64,000 nt of DNA from Cololabis saira (lineage: Eukaryota; Chordata; Actinopteri; Beloniformes; Belonidae). Below the pieces are notes generated by a model. That model worked only from the letters and a program-made list of their open reading frames with translations, had not been told where the DNA came from and searched no databases. This document shows positions 1 through 11,717 of this stretch, one piece after another. Location of the stretch: contig NC_084596.1 of NCBI RefSeq assembly GCF_033807715.1, positions 35,550,879-35,614,878 on the forward strand, written 5' to 3'. The translations under genes and the position numbers were made by a program. Numbering within the stretch: the stretch's first letter is position 1; each line of letters starts with the position of its first letter.

Positions 1-471
1 ATTCATACGTTCTTATTTTTTGCCGACAACTTAAGAAAAAAATATCCTGCCAAATTGATGGTCCGTGATCCGTAAAAAGAAGATTTAAGGGTATGAGAGG
101 GAGGCCTGTTGTGGAGACAGACGGTCTGATTGAGAGAGGGAGCGAGAGGGAATTGGAGACGGAGATGAAGAGAAATGAAGTGAGACAGAGAGAATCAAGG
201 GAGTGGAGGGGAAAAGAAGGTGAGTGGTAGGAGAGAGGAGGGTGAGTACATAGAATCGGGGTGAATGGCAAATGAAGTATTTGTCACACTTCTGTTGGAA
301 AAACAATAAATGTGTGCAGGTAGGAAGGCAGAGATATTCTTCACATAAAGCCTTCATTCCTCTAGACTGTTCTTGTAGTTTACCTCGTCTTTTTCTCTTT
401 TCATTATGCTTATTTTTCTTTCTCTGCCTTTCTTCCTCTCCTCCATCCCTCCTTGTCTGTCCTCCCTGCAG
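1..471 (+). other. End of upstream intron
   Basis: This is the 3' part of an intron that ends at the AG at 470-471. A purine-rich GAGA-type stretch fills about 95-260 and a long pyrimidine tract runs from about 370 to 468 just before the acceptor. No coding exon or repeat family was recognised. Confidence 0.6.
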
Positions 472-591
472 GCATGTCTATAATCCAGGTGACAGCAACA
501 GATGCTGATGACCCAACGTATGGGAACAACGCCAAGCTTGTGTACACACTGGTGCAGGGCCAGCAGTACTTCTCCGTCGATCCCCAGACAG
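472..591 (+). CDS. cdh24: Cadherin exon: first half of EC2
   Basis: A 120 bp exon opens after a pyrimidine tract and AG at 470-471 and ends at a GTGAGC donor. The first two bases complete a glycine codon, giving (G)[18 protein letters not shown] and later [23 protein letters not shown] is the signature of EC2 in type II cadherins, including a calcium-binding DADD motif. The exon ends one base into a codon (phase 1). The length equals the usual exon length for this place in the family. An ATG inside it is internal, not a start codon. The preceding EC1 exon is not in the window. Confidence 0.93.
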
Positions 592-750
592 GTGAGCGAG
601 TGTGTGCGTTCCGCACAACACACACCGGCAGGGAAATGTAAAAGATGGGCAGATGTCGGAAGGCAAACACACGGACACGTGCTGCAGAAAGACAAATATA
701 CTCAAGGCGATGAAGACCAAACAAGTGCATTTGGTCTTGACTCGTGAACT

Positions 751-804
751 ACACGCACAAACACACACACACACACACACACACATGCACGCACACACGC
801 ACAC
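751..804. repeat. CA microsatellite
   Basis: An interrupted (AC)n tract with ATGCACGC variants. Confidence 0.9.
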
Positions 805-910
805 CTCTGAATAGGTGTGCAGACACACAGATGGGGCCAAAGGGACACACACAAGTAAACCCAGGTTTGCATGAGCATTCAATCACAGGTGGAAGTTGTG
901 GAGTTGGATA

Positions 911-976
911 TGTACACGCACACACACACACACGCACACACACACGCGCACGCACGCACACACACACACGCACACA
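911..976. repeat. CA/CG microsatellite
   Basis: An (AC)n tract interspersed with ACGC steps, all alternating purine and pyrimidine. It lies 107 bp after the previous CA tract and in the same strand sense. Confidence 0.9.
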
Positions 977-2674
977 ATGTTTTAACTTCTCCCACCTGTG
1001 CGTCGCTCGTTCCCCTGTCACAGTCAGTCATCCGTCTTTACCTCTCCCCATTTCCCTCGTGTGCCTCCTCAAATACCCTGTGCCCAGGCCCACAGACTCC
1101 AACGCATGCTCGCTCTCTCAATCACACGCCTCTCGCCTTGCATCCCTCCTCCTGCGCTAGAATGAGTTGGCAGAAATGCATCCATGCTGCCAGGCTGTGC
1201 ATGCCTGATACAAAAACACAGCAGCGGCCCAATGTTAGCCCAATTTCAGCTTGTCAAAATAGATAAATGGCATTTTAAAAGACAAATGTAAGGAAAGCTT
1301 TGTGAACTACAGAACAAGAACAGATAAGATCTATCGTGTCTTTCTTCATGTTTCTGCCTCGTATTACCTTAGGGGCAAAAAGTTTTATTACTGAGCCCAT
1401 TGTTTATATATACATTTATTTTTATGATGATTACTTTTTGTTGCACTTTACCTTGGAGGGAAAATCGTAGCTCTGTTGATACAGAGAGGGAGTTCTGTCT
1501 GACACTTTAGTTTTGATAGGAAGCGTGCATAGAAATAGGATGGATTATGAGTATTTGCTTTGCACACATGGGTCACAGGTGGCCGCTGTTTGTGTTATGC
1601 ATTTTTGTTTGGCGGAAGTTGTGGCACTTTTTGAAATACTAATTGAGGAAAATAAGCCTAATTCTACTTGGCCAGTATTAATCACGGCCCTGTGCAATTA
1701 GACGAGTTTTGGTATTCTGCACGTCTGCCCTTTGTTCCCTCCCTCTATAGTCCTTTTTCAATCCTGGTATGCCTTTTTGGCTCCATCACCAAACATGTTA
1801 TTAAAAAAAAAGCACATTTATTCATAAGCTGAGAAGGTTTCTTTGTGGAATCTGATCATAAAGCTCGATGCATTTCTGTGTGTTCGTTAGCACACAAAAC
1901 AAGCCTTGTTGAATGTTATTCATCTTGAGCCGCTGACTCTTATGGGCCCGCAAGCAGCCAGTTCTTGATGTGCAACGTCCAATCATATGTAGCAGAATGA
2001 GGCCATTTACGCAGAGTAGGTGATCGATGTTGAATGCGTGTAAGCGTGGCATCTTGGTATGCTGTTAAAGAGCATGACACAAAACGAGATTTTACGCTCC
2101 GTCAGCATGTCTAGCTGTTGTCATTTGGTGATTTATCTCTTTCCATATGAGCTTCTTCACGTATGTGTGCTTATATATTTGCGAAGCGCTGTCTGTATGT
2201 GCTTCTGTTTGTCTTCACTGGGACAATAAATTATGTATTGATGCTGTCAAATGGGAACTGAGTCTCCAAAATGTCAGAAAGACTGTCAAAATGTCAGGAA
2301 ATGCTGCGGCTTGATGACAATGCATTTTGATATTGTGCCATAAGTTTCCAAAAAAAGGCTAAAAAGAACTTAGAGTATACATTCGTCTGTCATAGTTAAC
2401 GTGCTTCAATTTCTCAAAGTTGCGACAAAGTTGCGTCACAAGTGAAATTGAGCCAAATTTCCAGTGAGCGGTGTGGCTCAGATGGAGCCGCAGTGCTACA
2501 GATCCCTACATGGCAGCCATTTCTACGACCAGGTGTGCAGAACAGATAGCTCTCCCTTCCTGACATCTGATCAGGCAATTCCAATCTGCTGGAATCTTTC
2601 CTGGTGGAACACTTTCCCCTTTTTCACTTCGCCATCAAGTTCCTTTTGCGCATCTTCTTCTTCAGTTTCTTCAG

Positions 2675-3338
2675 TTACATGCACTCAATAACGCTTTTAA
2701 AACCCAAATATTGGCAATAACCCGAATTTGCACAGCCATGTAAACACCAATAACCCCTTTGAATAACCCGAATTTGCTCATATTCCGGTTTTTAAAAACC
2801 CAAATATGACCCCTGGGTTACACCTTTTAAAACCCGAATATTCGGTCATATAAATGCCAAACGGAATATCCCCATCAAACGGAACATGAATTTGTTTTCT
2901 GCGCATGCTCTGTTCACAAGGAATCCTGGTCTTTTGAGTCCAGGAAGTTCTTATAAACACGGCGAAACGCAGGACCACACCACACTTTTGGAGTGAGGAG
3001 GAGACTAATCACTTCATAAATGTAATGAAGGATATGAACATTTTGGCATTTGTAGACGGTAGAAAGTACCGGGATAGCGAGATTTACAAGAAGGTGATCG
3101 AAAAGTTGCACGAAGCAGCATTTGTTTTGAATTTGGATACAGGAAGAAGAAGCGGAAATGACGCTAATTGCGTCATCACGTTCTCCGTGCATTGCTGGTT
3201 TGATCGGGATATCCCAAATGATTAATTACCATGTATACAGGGATAACCCTGTTCTGCTCACGCATGAAAACAGAATATTCCGAATGTTTCAGTAACTGGA
3301 ATATTAGCAATAACCCGAATTTTGACTGCATGTAAACG
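2675..3338 (+). mobile_element. Non-autonomous DNA transposon with Myb/SANT-like domain remnant
   Basis: The ends form imperfect inverted repeats: TTACATGCACTCAA at about 2675 and TTGACTGCATGTAAA at about 3322. CCCGAATTTG and CAATAACCCGAATT modules recur inside both ends. The middle (about 2970-3150) carries an open + frame that reads HFWSEEETNHFINVMKDMN followed by a basic helix-like stretch with KYRDSEIYKKVIEKLHEAAF. This looks like a Myb/SANT-like DNA-binding domain of the kind carried by PIF/Harbinger and related elements. No transposase domain remains. No target duplication could be fixed, so the superfamily is open. Confidence 0.6.
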
Positions 3339-4586
3339 TAGTCAATGATTCCAAGGATAGTGTTCACTACCTGGGTTGTCCAAGGAGATGGAAGAGAAGA
3401 ATGCAGCAAAGAAGAAAGAGAAGAAGAAAGAAGTAAACATAAGGGATGCTACTTGCGTTTTTGTCTGCTTTTTTTAACATACCTGTACACCGCAGTGTTA
3501 GCGATTGAGATTAAAATAAATCCCCCTGCTGGATATCTTCACCTGTAACAAGATCTGAATGGACTCGTTGGTCCAGCTATGTCTGTTTTGTAATCTCCCT
3601 CTTCATCGAATGTAACATCAGCAAAATGTTTCTGGTAGGTCCAATTGAGTTGTGTTGGTGTGATTTATGTTCACGTGAGAGGGCTGAAAACCCAGAACAC
3701 CCGATCAGCAGAGACCCCCGCTAGGTAGGTCCTGTAGGCCAATCTGTTTTTCGCCCGTAAGGGTTCCAGAAGGCCACTTTTGCAGTGCAGTTCCTGCTAA
3801 TGGAGACACACGTCAATGATCCAGCCCCGAAAAACTACCTGGAACCCCAGGTCATGGAAATGCACCTTTAAGGTACTATGCCACTAGCTTTCTCCAAAAA
3901 CGGCACACATGCACACAAAACTGGGCCAGCACAGATTGGCTATTTTGATGTCCTTTCCAAATTGTTTCCACATGAAGGACAGAAGAAAGACAGAATGTGT
4001 CTATTCCTAACCTTAATGGTTCTATGCCGCTCAGTGACAATAAATTATCTAATACTCCTATCTCTCAATAATGACACACACTTCCACATAGTTTAGTCAC
4101 AAACAGTTAATGCTTATCTGTCGTTTGGACAAATATCATCATGACTCATCCACTGAACAGGCCCGGGTTTGTAAAACGACACCGGATAGGTTAAAAAGAA
4201 ACATGTAACACCTAGCTGGCGGTTGGTAGGACAGTCAAAATGACTCTGTGACGTCTGCTCAATCAGTCTTGTGTTAAACGCTCAGTCCATTCCTGTGTGT
4301 CTAAGGGTTTTTTTTCGTCATAATAATAAGACCTATCGTTTAAATGGTCAACATTTCACCGATGCTGGACTTTCAAATTTAAGATTTGGGAAATACAAAA
4401 AAAACAATAAAACAAACAAATATCCTTATATGAAGTCAGATGTCCCACAAGTTCTGTCCCATTTTTTTTGTGGAAACTTTGTAGCTGCTAACGAGAATTA
4501 ATAGCAAATATGAATAAGCAAGATCAAAGGAGTTTCAGCATTTTGCTTATAAAGTACAGTAAATCCTTTACTGGAAAACTGGTGAC
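3339..4586 (+). other. Intron A, middle part
   Basis: No gene seen. The segment 3690-3880 has a more even base composition than its surroundings and could be an old repeat, but I cannot assign it. Confidence 0.45.
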
Positions 4587-4792
4587 TATCCATCCCTCCA
4601 TCCCTCCATCCGTCCGTCCGTCCGTCCGTCCGTCCGTCCGTCCGTCCGTCCGTCCGTCCGTGCGTGCGTGCGTGCGTGCGTGCGTGCGTCCGTCCGTCCG
4701 TCCGTCCGTGCGTGCGTGCGTGCGTGCGTGCGTCCGTCCGTCCGTCCGTGCGTGCGTGCGTGCGCGCGCGCGCGCGTGCGTGCGTGCGCGCG

Positions 4793-4858
<66 letters not shown>

Positions 4859-4870
4859 TACGTACATACA
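4587..4870. repeat. Compound microsatellite CCAT/CCGT/GCGT/CG/CA
   Basis: About 280 bp of uninterrupted simple repeat runs through blocks in order: (CATC)n, (CGTC)n, (GTGC)n, (CGTC)n, (GTGC)n, (CGTC)n, (GTGC)n, (CG)n, GTGC steps, (CA)n and ATAC. All the long open frames overlapping it on both strands are by-products of the repeat. Confidence 0.95.
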
Positions 4871-6269
4871 ATTTAAAAAAAGAAATAAAATGGTCTTCTA
4901 TTCTCCAAAGACACTTTATTAAAACTTATAGATTCCAACTATTTAATTGAGTGCCCTATAAAAGCTTAATGTAGCATGATTTGAAGTTGTGGCCGGAGAT
5001 CTTCGGCGGTGAGAAGGAGGTTTTACTCTGGGCTGGATCTCTGATGTATTATTCATGAACTTTCTATACCTGTTTTATCTTTCTCTGGGTTATGGGTTGT
5101 GAGTGCAGTCTTTTCATTGATAGCTATGTCATTCACATAAATATATATACTCTCATTTAATGAAAAAAGGACTGTGTTTTTTTGCTTTTCAATATGTCAT
5201 AGTAAAGGAAAGTAAGAAAGATATGTTTTGAACCGAAGATCTGATGAAGTTCACATTCAGCTGCTGAGTTGGTTGTCATTTAGTTTGCTTGAAAGCTTGG
5301 GTTATGAAAGGACACACATTTAACGAGCATATCATGCAAATGCAAAACAAATAAGTTACTTTATTGGCCCAACTGCTTTACGAGTTAATTTATATCTCTA
5401 ATAAGTATACGTTTTTTCCAGTGAACCAGGCAGTTTGAAAGAAAGAGCTCCAGAGCATCTGGACCAAACCCCATTAAAACCATTATTAACATTTATAGCT
5501 GTAGGCTAAATGGCTTGGAAATCGAGAAACGCACAACATTTTATTAATGACTTACTAACACATGTAACTGCAGTTTTGATGAAGCCTTAAATAAAGGGTC
5601 ATGACTTTCTCAGTTCATAATGGGCCGTTAAATGTGCTGTTATAAATGTTAATAAGTCATCAATAAAAGGTCACAGTGTCTATTAAAATTTTCTCTCCAA
5701 CCACTTCATGGGATTGGTAGTTCAAACCGGCTGTATTTGCTGCTCTGTGTCTGTAGAGCAGTTCATCCAGCTCCCCCCGCCACAGTCATTAATGCCGAGC
5801 TACTTCATTATATTAATCCATGAAGGCTGATCACTGCATGTGTTAATAGTATTTGTAATGGCATGTTGCTGATCCAAAAAAGCTAAATGGCTGATTGTTA
5901 CCCATTACTGTTGTAATTAGAATTAGTTTATGTATAATAATGAAATGAGCTCATAAAATAAAAGGTGTGATAACACGTCTGTATATTAACAATATTTCCT
6001 GCAGTGAAAAATATAAAATAGAGCTGAATGAAAAAAAAACGCAGTATGCACAAAGCATTTCTTTTACGTCAGAGCAGAAGATAAAAAGCATGTTTGGAAG
6101 GCAGGAGGTTCACTGCTGGATAATCACAGAGCCATAAATATTGATCAGGAAACCTTTTTACTCCCTCTCAGATATACGATGGCCATTTGGTGCAATTCTT
6201 TTAAGCCGTAAGATCCCTGCTTTAAAAACGTCATGCTGGCCTTGACGCTACTGTCTGTGTTCTCCCCAG
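4871..6269 (+). other. Intron A, last part
   Basis: AT-rich intron without a recognised repeat. It ends with a short pyrimidine stretch and the acceptor AG at 6268-6269. Confidence 0.5.
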
Positions 6270-6437
6270 GTATTTTACGCACAGCAGTGCCTGACATGGA
6301 CAGGGAGACCCAGGACCAGTATTTAGTGGTACTCCAGGCCAAAGACATGGGGGGCCACCTGGGAGGATTATCCGGTACCACCACCGTTACTGTCAAGCTC
6401 TCTGACGTCAATGACAACCCTCCACATTTCGTCAAAA
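6270..6437 (+). CDS. cdh24: Cadherin exon: second half of EC2 and start of EC3
   Basis: A 168 bp exon lies between AG at 6268-6269 and a GTGAGT donor at 6438. It reads [18 protein letters not shown], then a stretch with [14 protein letters not shown], and ends with [16 protein letters not shown] and DVNDNPP are calcium-coordinating cadherin motifs; the latter closes EC2. The 5' phase accepts the single G left by the previous exon, and the exon leaves one base. Length equals the family norm. It is followed by the 30.5 kb intron B. Confidence 0.95.
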
Positions 6438-6608
6438 GTGAGTATCTCAGCAGCTCACACAACAACGCACCCAAAGCGTAACCAGACAGGAAGAGAAAGT
6501 ACTGCATCACGACCACGCGTTGGTGGGTTGGTGGGTCTCTGCTTGCAACAGATGCAGTTGGCATTACCGCTTCATAAGGGAGCTGTCTTGTCTGTGAAGT
6601 AAAATAAA

Positions 6609-7306
6609 CAGAGGTGGGTAGTAACGAGTTACATTTACTCCGTTACATTTACTTGAGTACGTTTTGGGAAATGTTGTACTTTTAGGAGTAGTTTTGAATC
6701 ACTATACTTTTTACTTTTACTTGAGTAGATTTGTGAAGAAGAAACTGTTACTCTTACTCCGCTACATTAGGCTACATTGAGCTGTTACTTTTCTTTTATC
6801 CCTTTTTATCCACGTACGCGTCAATCTCATGACATCACTGAGTGATTCTTTGGGAAAAATGTTTGTTTTTGCATGTTTTGTCACATTTACACAGACTCAA
6901 ACACACACAGAGTTTCTATGAGTTCATGGGCTTGTTCTAGTTCTGGTTAAAAAAGAAAAGTACAAAGGCTTGAAATTTTGTGCTACTTGTGCTTAATTTT
7001 TTTTTTTATTCTGTTATTATTTATTAAAGTACTTGAATTTACTTTAAGATTAATTTAATTTAATTTATCTATTTTTTATTTTTTATTTATTTTATTGATT
7101 TAATTTGCCTGAAGATGATTATTTTGTACTTCAGACGTTACTCAACAGTTACTCAGTACTTGAGTAGTTTTTTCACCAAGTACTTTTTTACTTTTTACTC
7201 AAGTAATTATTTGGATGACTACTTTTTACTTCTACTTGAGTCATATTATTCTGAAGTAACAGTACTTTTACTTGAGTACAGTTTTTGGCTACTCTACCCA
7301 CCTCTG
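6609..7306. mobile_element. hAT-type non-autonomous element with perfect 8 bp target duplication
   Basis: The element begins CAGAGGTGGGTAG and ends CTACCCACCTCTG, which are inverted copies. It is bracketed by identical 8 bp AAAATAAA duplications at 6601-6608 and 7307-7314, as expected of hAT transposition. Both arms are rich in ACTTGAGTA and TTACTTTTACT motifs, a text I recognise from many fish genomes. It has no long coding frame. It sits in intron B, about 170 bp after the exon donor. Confidence 0.88.
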
Positions 7307-7314
7307 AAAATAAA

Positions 7315-8400
7315 TAACTTATTTCTTTGGCCCTGTGGTAACTTTTTTAGTTCTCATTATCATAAGATGTGAATGGAAAACAAACGTTCGTCTGCTTCAC
7401 AGCTTAAACACTGTGTTTGTTTTGCCCCGGAGGGCAGGCGAGTTCTCAGACCTCTTTGACCTGCAGGTCCTGTCAGGATTTTCACAGCCGCAGTCGGACG
7501 GCGGAGACTCTTGCAGGGCTGCAAAGTACCTCATAAAAACATTTAGCCGTGGATTTAAGTCGCCTTTACAATGACTGATCATACTGTTTTCAGCATCGTC
7601 TATATCTACTGTATACAGTAGCTGCTTTACTCAAAACTCTCTAGGAGTGTTTCCTATACCATTTCATTGTCTGGAATCATAAACTTTTTATAGTGGAAAC
7701 ACTAAACAAACAATGGATATAAAATGCCAGCCTCCTTCGTAGCTTTTGACTGTTATTGTTGGTAAATTCAATTTGTACTTACTTCTATGGCCTTGTCTAC
7801 TAATGCATTATTATTTTCTGGGTTGGACAATTTACTGTTAATCATTCTGTGAGTGAGGAGGTGGATGTGCTATGTATAGAGCTCTTCATGCAGCACTTCA
7901 CACTTCATTGTGTTTGACTGCCTCTGTTGTTGGATGAAGGCCGTTGTTAATTAAATCTGCTTTCATTAAACCACCAAACAAATTAATAAGGTGTGACCTT
8001 TATTACCTTCGGGGGGGGACATGCCAGTCGCTCGTTCAGTAAAGGATCAAGTGAAGCAAGTGCTGTCGATACCCTGTGTTCTTGTCATCCTATGCTTAAT
8101 GTCATCCTTACTACCATCTGTCATCTGAGCAACTCTGTCTCCTCCAATTTAACTGCTGACCTTCTCTTAGTTAAAGGGAAAAGAGTTGCACACTTTTACT
8201 TCATATTTTTAAGGGGCTGAAAGGAGAGTTGTCATTTGCTCATCAACATTCTTCAAATAAAGATAATCGCATCACTTATGCGGAAAATAAAATGCAATAA
8301 CCAGGTATAAGAGAGGGGGGGCACTCACGCTGCAAACAATTTTGAAAAGCTAATGTGGCTTTTGTGTTTGAAATTATTACAGTGGAGACACAAGAGATAG
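7315..8400 (+). other. Intron B segment, nothing recognised
   Basis: AT-rich intron sequence with no gene, exon or repeat family that I can support. Confidence 0.5.
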
Positions 8401-8803
8401 TAGGGGTGTCAAATTTGGATGTTAATTGCGATTAATTAAATACAGACATATTTAGTGTGTTATGTTTTTTAATCGCTTAATGTATTTTTTAATCTCTAAC
8501 TTTACTTTTTGTGTTTGCAAGTTGCCTTTAATTTGAAATCTGTGTTTGTGCGGTGGGCTGGAAAACAATGGTCAGCCACACCAGGTGGATGTAAGTGGCT
8601 AGGACTGCGGTTGTTCAAGACTTTTTTTTGTTTTATATCAATCTTTTGATCTGCCACAATAATGTAATGAATTAAAAGGAAAACACCTCATATTGAGGAC
8701 TTTTCTCAGCAATTTTTAGGTGAGATTAAAAAAGAGATTAATTAATTACAGATCTTAATGAATTCATTAATCTCTCGATTTTTTTAATCGCTTGAAAGCA
8801 ATA
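8401..8803. mobile_element. hAT-like element, short deleted copy
   Basis: It starts TAGGGGTGTCAAA and ends near AATCGCTTGAAAGCAATA, and it shares long stretches with 23737-24330 in the same orientation, for example GCAAGTTGCCTTTA, GTGGGCTGGAAAACAA, CACAATAATGTAAT and GGAAAACACC. This copy lacks the central coding remnant of the second copy. The terminal text is typical of fish hAT elements. Target duplications are not convincing. Confidence 0.65.
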
Positions 8804-9380
8804 GGGAATAGAATATTTGGTTTTTCAAATCTTTACCAATAACATTTCCAGAGGTATGGCCCCCAAGTTGTAAAAGTTCCCTGGGCTCAGTTCTGGTATC
8901 CTGAAGCGGGATAGTTGGGACGCTATTAGGACTCTGTCTGTGTGGGGTTTGTGTGTTATTTCTTTCTTCTGAACTGCTTTTTACTAAGTGCTCTGTTTTT
9001 CACCCTGTCGTACAAAGACATGCATATGACATAAATCATTTTAATTTGGCTGCAGCGGGAACCTGTGATGGTCTGGTGCCAGATCCAATGTCTAAACTGA
9101 CAAACTATGACACAGAAACGAGGGAGATTTGGATTTGATGGTGGCAACACATTTTTACCCATCTAGCATCCGCTTATCATTTCAACAAGGATTTAAGGAT
9201 TCAAAAATCATCATACCAGCTCATGTTATCACATTACACAGTATGACATTTTTAATTCAAGTACTGTTTAAAAACTGTTTCAGTACTTAAAAAATGCTGC
9301 TGGTAAAAATAAAGAGCAGTTTTAAGTTTGTTCAGCACTTGGACTCTTGTGCTGCAAAGCTATGCTTTTGTAATGGATGA
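8804..9380 (+). other. Intron B segment, nothing recognised
   Basis: No gene or repeat recognised. Confidence 0.45.
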
Positions 9381-10045
9381 AGTACATGGTTTAACGTTGT
9401 CTTGCTGAAAGAGCAAAGCCTTCCCTTCCTTTGTCTGGATGGAAGCGTATGTTGTTCTGAAACATGTATTCATCTTCTAGCACAATTGTTTCATTTTCAA
9501 ATACACTACTCCACCCCACATCAGAATCAGAGTCGAGAACTTAAAACCTAAAATGAATTTCAAACTGAGGTCCGTCTGACCACCCTTTCAAATGAGCTTT
9601 GGACCAGAGAAAATGCAGTTATTCTGAATAATGTTTACGTCAAACTTTTTTTTACCTCCATATGTTGATGGAATGACAAACTGATCTTAGAATAAGACTT
9701 TCAGAAGTATTGCTCCTGCTGTGATTTCCATTATTTGATTGTTCCTTTCTCTGCATAAGTACCTGAAGATTACATCCAACATCGATTTTGAACCTTGTTC
9801 TTTTTGAACATTTCTCCAGATTCTCAGAATCTTGAGGTAATACCTACCGTAGATGAGAACTATTCAAGGTCTCAGCAATTTTACACTCAGGAATGTTATT
9901 ATGAAATAGTTTCACAATTGGTGGACAGTCTTTTGTTGAGTGGAGAACCTCTCCCCACCATTACTTCTGAGAGACTGTGCCTTTCTACAATGCATTTTTT
10001 TATACACAGTCATGTCACTGACCTGATAACGATTATTATTTAATT
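9381..10045 (-). mobile_element. Degenerate copy of a dispersed fish DNA repeat
   Basis: Segments such as GTCTTGCTGAAAGAGCAAAG, CTGGATGGAAGCGTATGTTG, TCTGACCAC and TCTCCAGATTCTCAGAATCT appear in the same order as in a common fish repeat that I recognise by its text but cannot name. Orientation is inferred from the consensus as I remember it; no intact coding frame is present. Confidence 0.5.
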
Positions 10046-10559
10046 CAGTTTACCAAATAGTCACACAATGATCCTTGAGGTATTTCTTTTTTAGCGCTCA
10101 CTTACCACTTTCTATTTCAAAACGGTTCAACATTTAAAATGGTAAAATGTCTAATTTTTAATACTGGATATGTTTTCTAAGTTGTGAGTGAATGAATGAA
10201 TAAGAAGTTTACAAATGAGTAAATGAAACTGGACTATCATGTGTCATTGCTATAGCTGACCAGGCATGTCTCCAAAATGTTTCCAGTTGTGAGAACACCC
10301 CCTAGTTGCCAGGAAAACACATTGCCAGTGTACAGTATGCTCCATAAGCCTAAAATGAGATGTTTCCAGGGTTCTTTCTGGCAGGTGCAGAAACACATAT
10401 TTGCACTCATTTACACTCCTCTAAAATAGTAATTTGCTTCGATTACTTCGTTCTTCTATTCAAGGAGCAAAGAGTGTCCATCTCTGCTTTGACAATGAAT
10501 GCACAACTGCTAAAACTTTCTGCTGTAGGCTCCAACTCTACGCATTAAATTCAACTCTG

Positions 10560-10777
10560 ACTATGTGACCATGTATGTGGTCAGTGTTGAAGTTCATGCA
10601 GATTCTGAACGGCTCGTAGAAGTCACATGACACTGGAAGGATCATCCGGGCGGCTGTACAGACACTGCAGAATTTGGTTGCTTTACTCCTTCTCTGTGTT
10701 GGCAGGGTGAGGGGAGACCACTTTATACATGTTAAAGCAAGAAAAAAACATGTTTTTCATAATAGGTCCCCTTTAAG
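10560..10777. mobile_element. Element end with CATAATAGGTCCCCTTTAA terminus
   Basis: The segment ends in CATAATAGGTCCCCTTTAA, shared exactly with the end at 11698-11717. The TTAA at the edge suggests a piggyBac-like target site. The GGCAGGGTGAGGGGAGACCA text is familiar from fish repeats. The left border is uncertain. Confidence 0.5.
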
Positions 10778-11168
10778 ACCCAACATTATGGGCAAGTAAT
10801 GCATATTGAACTTTTTCATACTTACACATTTTATTAAATGTGCGTGTGATCCTTACTTGTGATCGGGCTGGTAGTGACTTGAAATTAAAAAAAAATAAAA
10901 AAAATAAAAAATAAAATCAGCAAACAGTCTAGTTTTATTAGTAGAATAGTAGTTTTTCAGAATTATGCAGGCACCTGACTTTTTTTTAACAATAAAGTTG
11001 CCATTTGTGAACATTCAGTGTTGTGATTTCTTTACAGTTAACATGATTCATTTGTCTTGTATCATAAGAAATGAAATGATGTAAATAACTGTGGTGTACC
11101 TGTTTAGAATTCAATTAAATCTTCCTGTGTGAAGACGATGTGACCCGTTCCCCCCTTCAGGGAACTAA

Positions 11169-11256
11169 AGGCTGATTTATGGTTCCGCGTTACACCAACG
11201 CAGAGCCTACGGCGTAGGGTACGCGTCGATTTAACGCAGAACCGTAATTCAGGCTT
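11169..11256. mobile_element. Palindromic mini-element (Harbinger-type MITE)
   Basis: The left arm AGGCTGATTTATGGTTCCGC and the right arm GCAGAACCGTAATTCAGGCT are inverted copies with few mismatches, leaving a spacer of about 40 bp. TAA flanks both ends (11166-11168 and 11257-11259), matching the 3 bp target duplication of PIF/Harbinger elements. The copy is 88 bp long. Confidence 0.65.
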
Positions 11257-11717
11257 TAAGATCCGGTTTACACGCGTCATAACTGCATGCGAGCGTCCGA
11301 CTATCGCGTCGAGCTGCGTGACATCGGACGCTCTCTGTCCACACTGAAACCGTTAAACTCGCGGCCAGTTAGGACAGTCCAATACAAAAAAAATAAAGCA
11401 ATGGAATTGATTTTGTCGCTGAAGCTCGGTCGCATGGGACACGCTTTGTGTCCCATGCTGCTCTTCAGCCCGGAGAGGCTTTGTTCCCTCCCCTGCTACA
11501 CGTCATTCAGACAACCAATCAGCGCAGTGCCTCATTATCATAGCCCCCCCTCCCCTCAGAATCCCTCATAGAGAAGGAGGTTAGAAGCGGTACAAATGAA
11601 AACATGGCCCAGAGGCTGAAATTCTCATTTATGTAGAAAAAACAAGCTTTTGATTGTTTTTAAGACATTCAAGGCCTGTTTAAGATTTACATTACATGCC
11701 ATAATAGGTCCCCTTTA
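11257..11717. mobile_element. TTAA-flanked DNA element, probable piggyBac-like MITE
   Basis: It begins directly after the palindromic element at TTTAAGATCC and ends CATAATAGGTCCCCTTTAA, the same terminus as at 10777. The central part is moderately GC-rich with CATGCGAGCGTCCGACTATC. An open frame (11287-11571) lacks similarity that I recognise. The class rests only on the TTAA edges. Confidence 0.5.

Larger units (their letters stand above)
592..2674 (+). other. Intron A, first part
   Basis: Apart from two CA repeats, this is ordinary AT-rich intron sequence. I see no exon, no conserved protein and no recognisable transposon in 980-2674. Confidence 0.5.

Noticed and set aside
453..641. ATG-initiated frame covering the first cadherin exon
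   Set aside because: The ATG is an internal methionine codon preceded by an intron acceptor; the real protein continues from an upstream exon.
4498..4950. Several open frames of 70-146 codons on both strands rich in R, V, H, T, C
   Set aside because: They are translations of the CCGT/GCGT/CA microsatellite; no start context, no domain, and all frames are open for the same reason.
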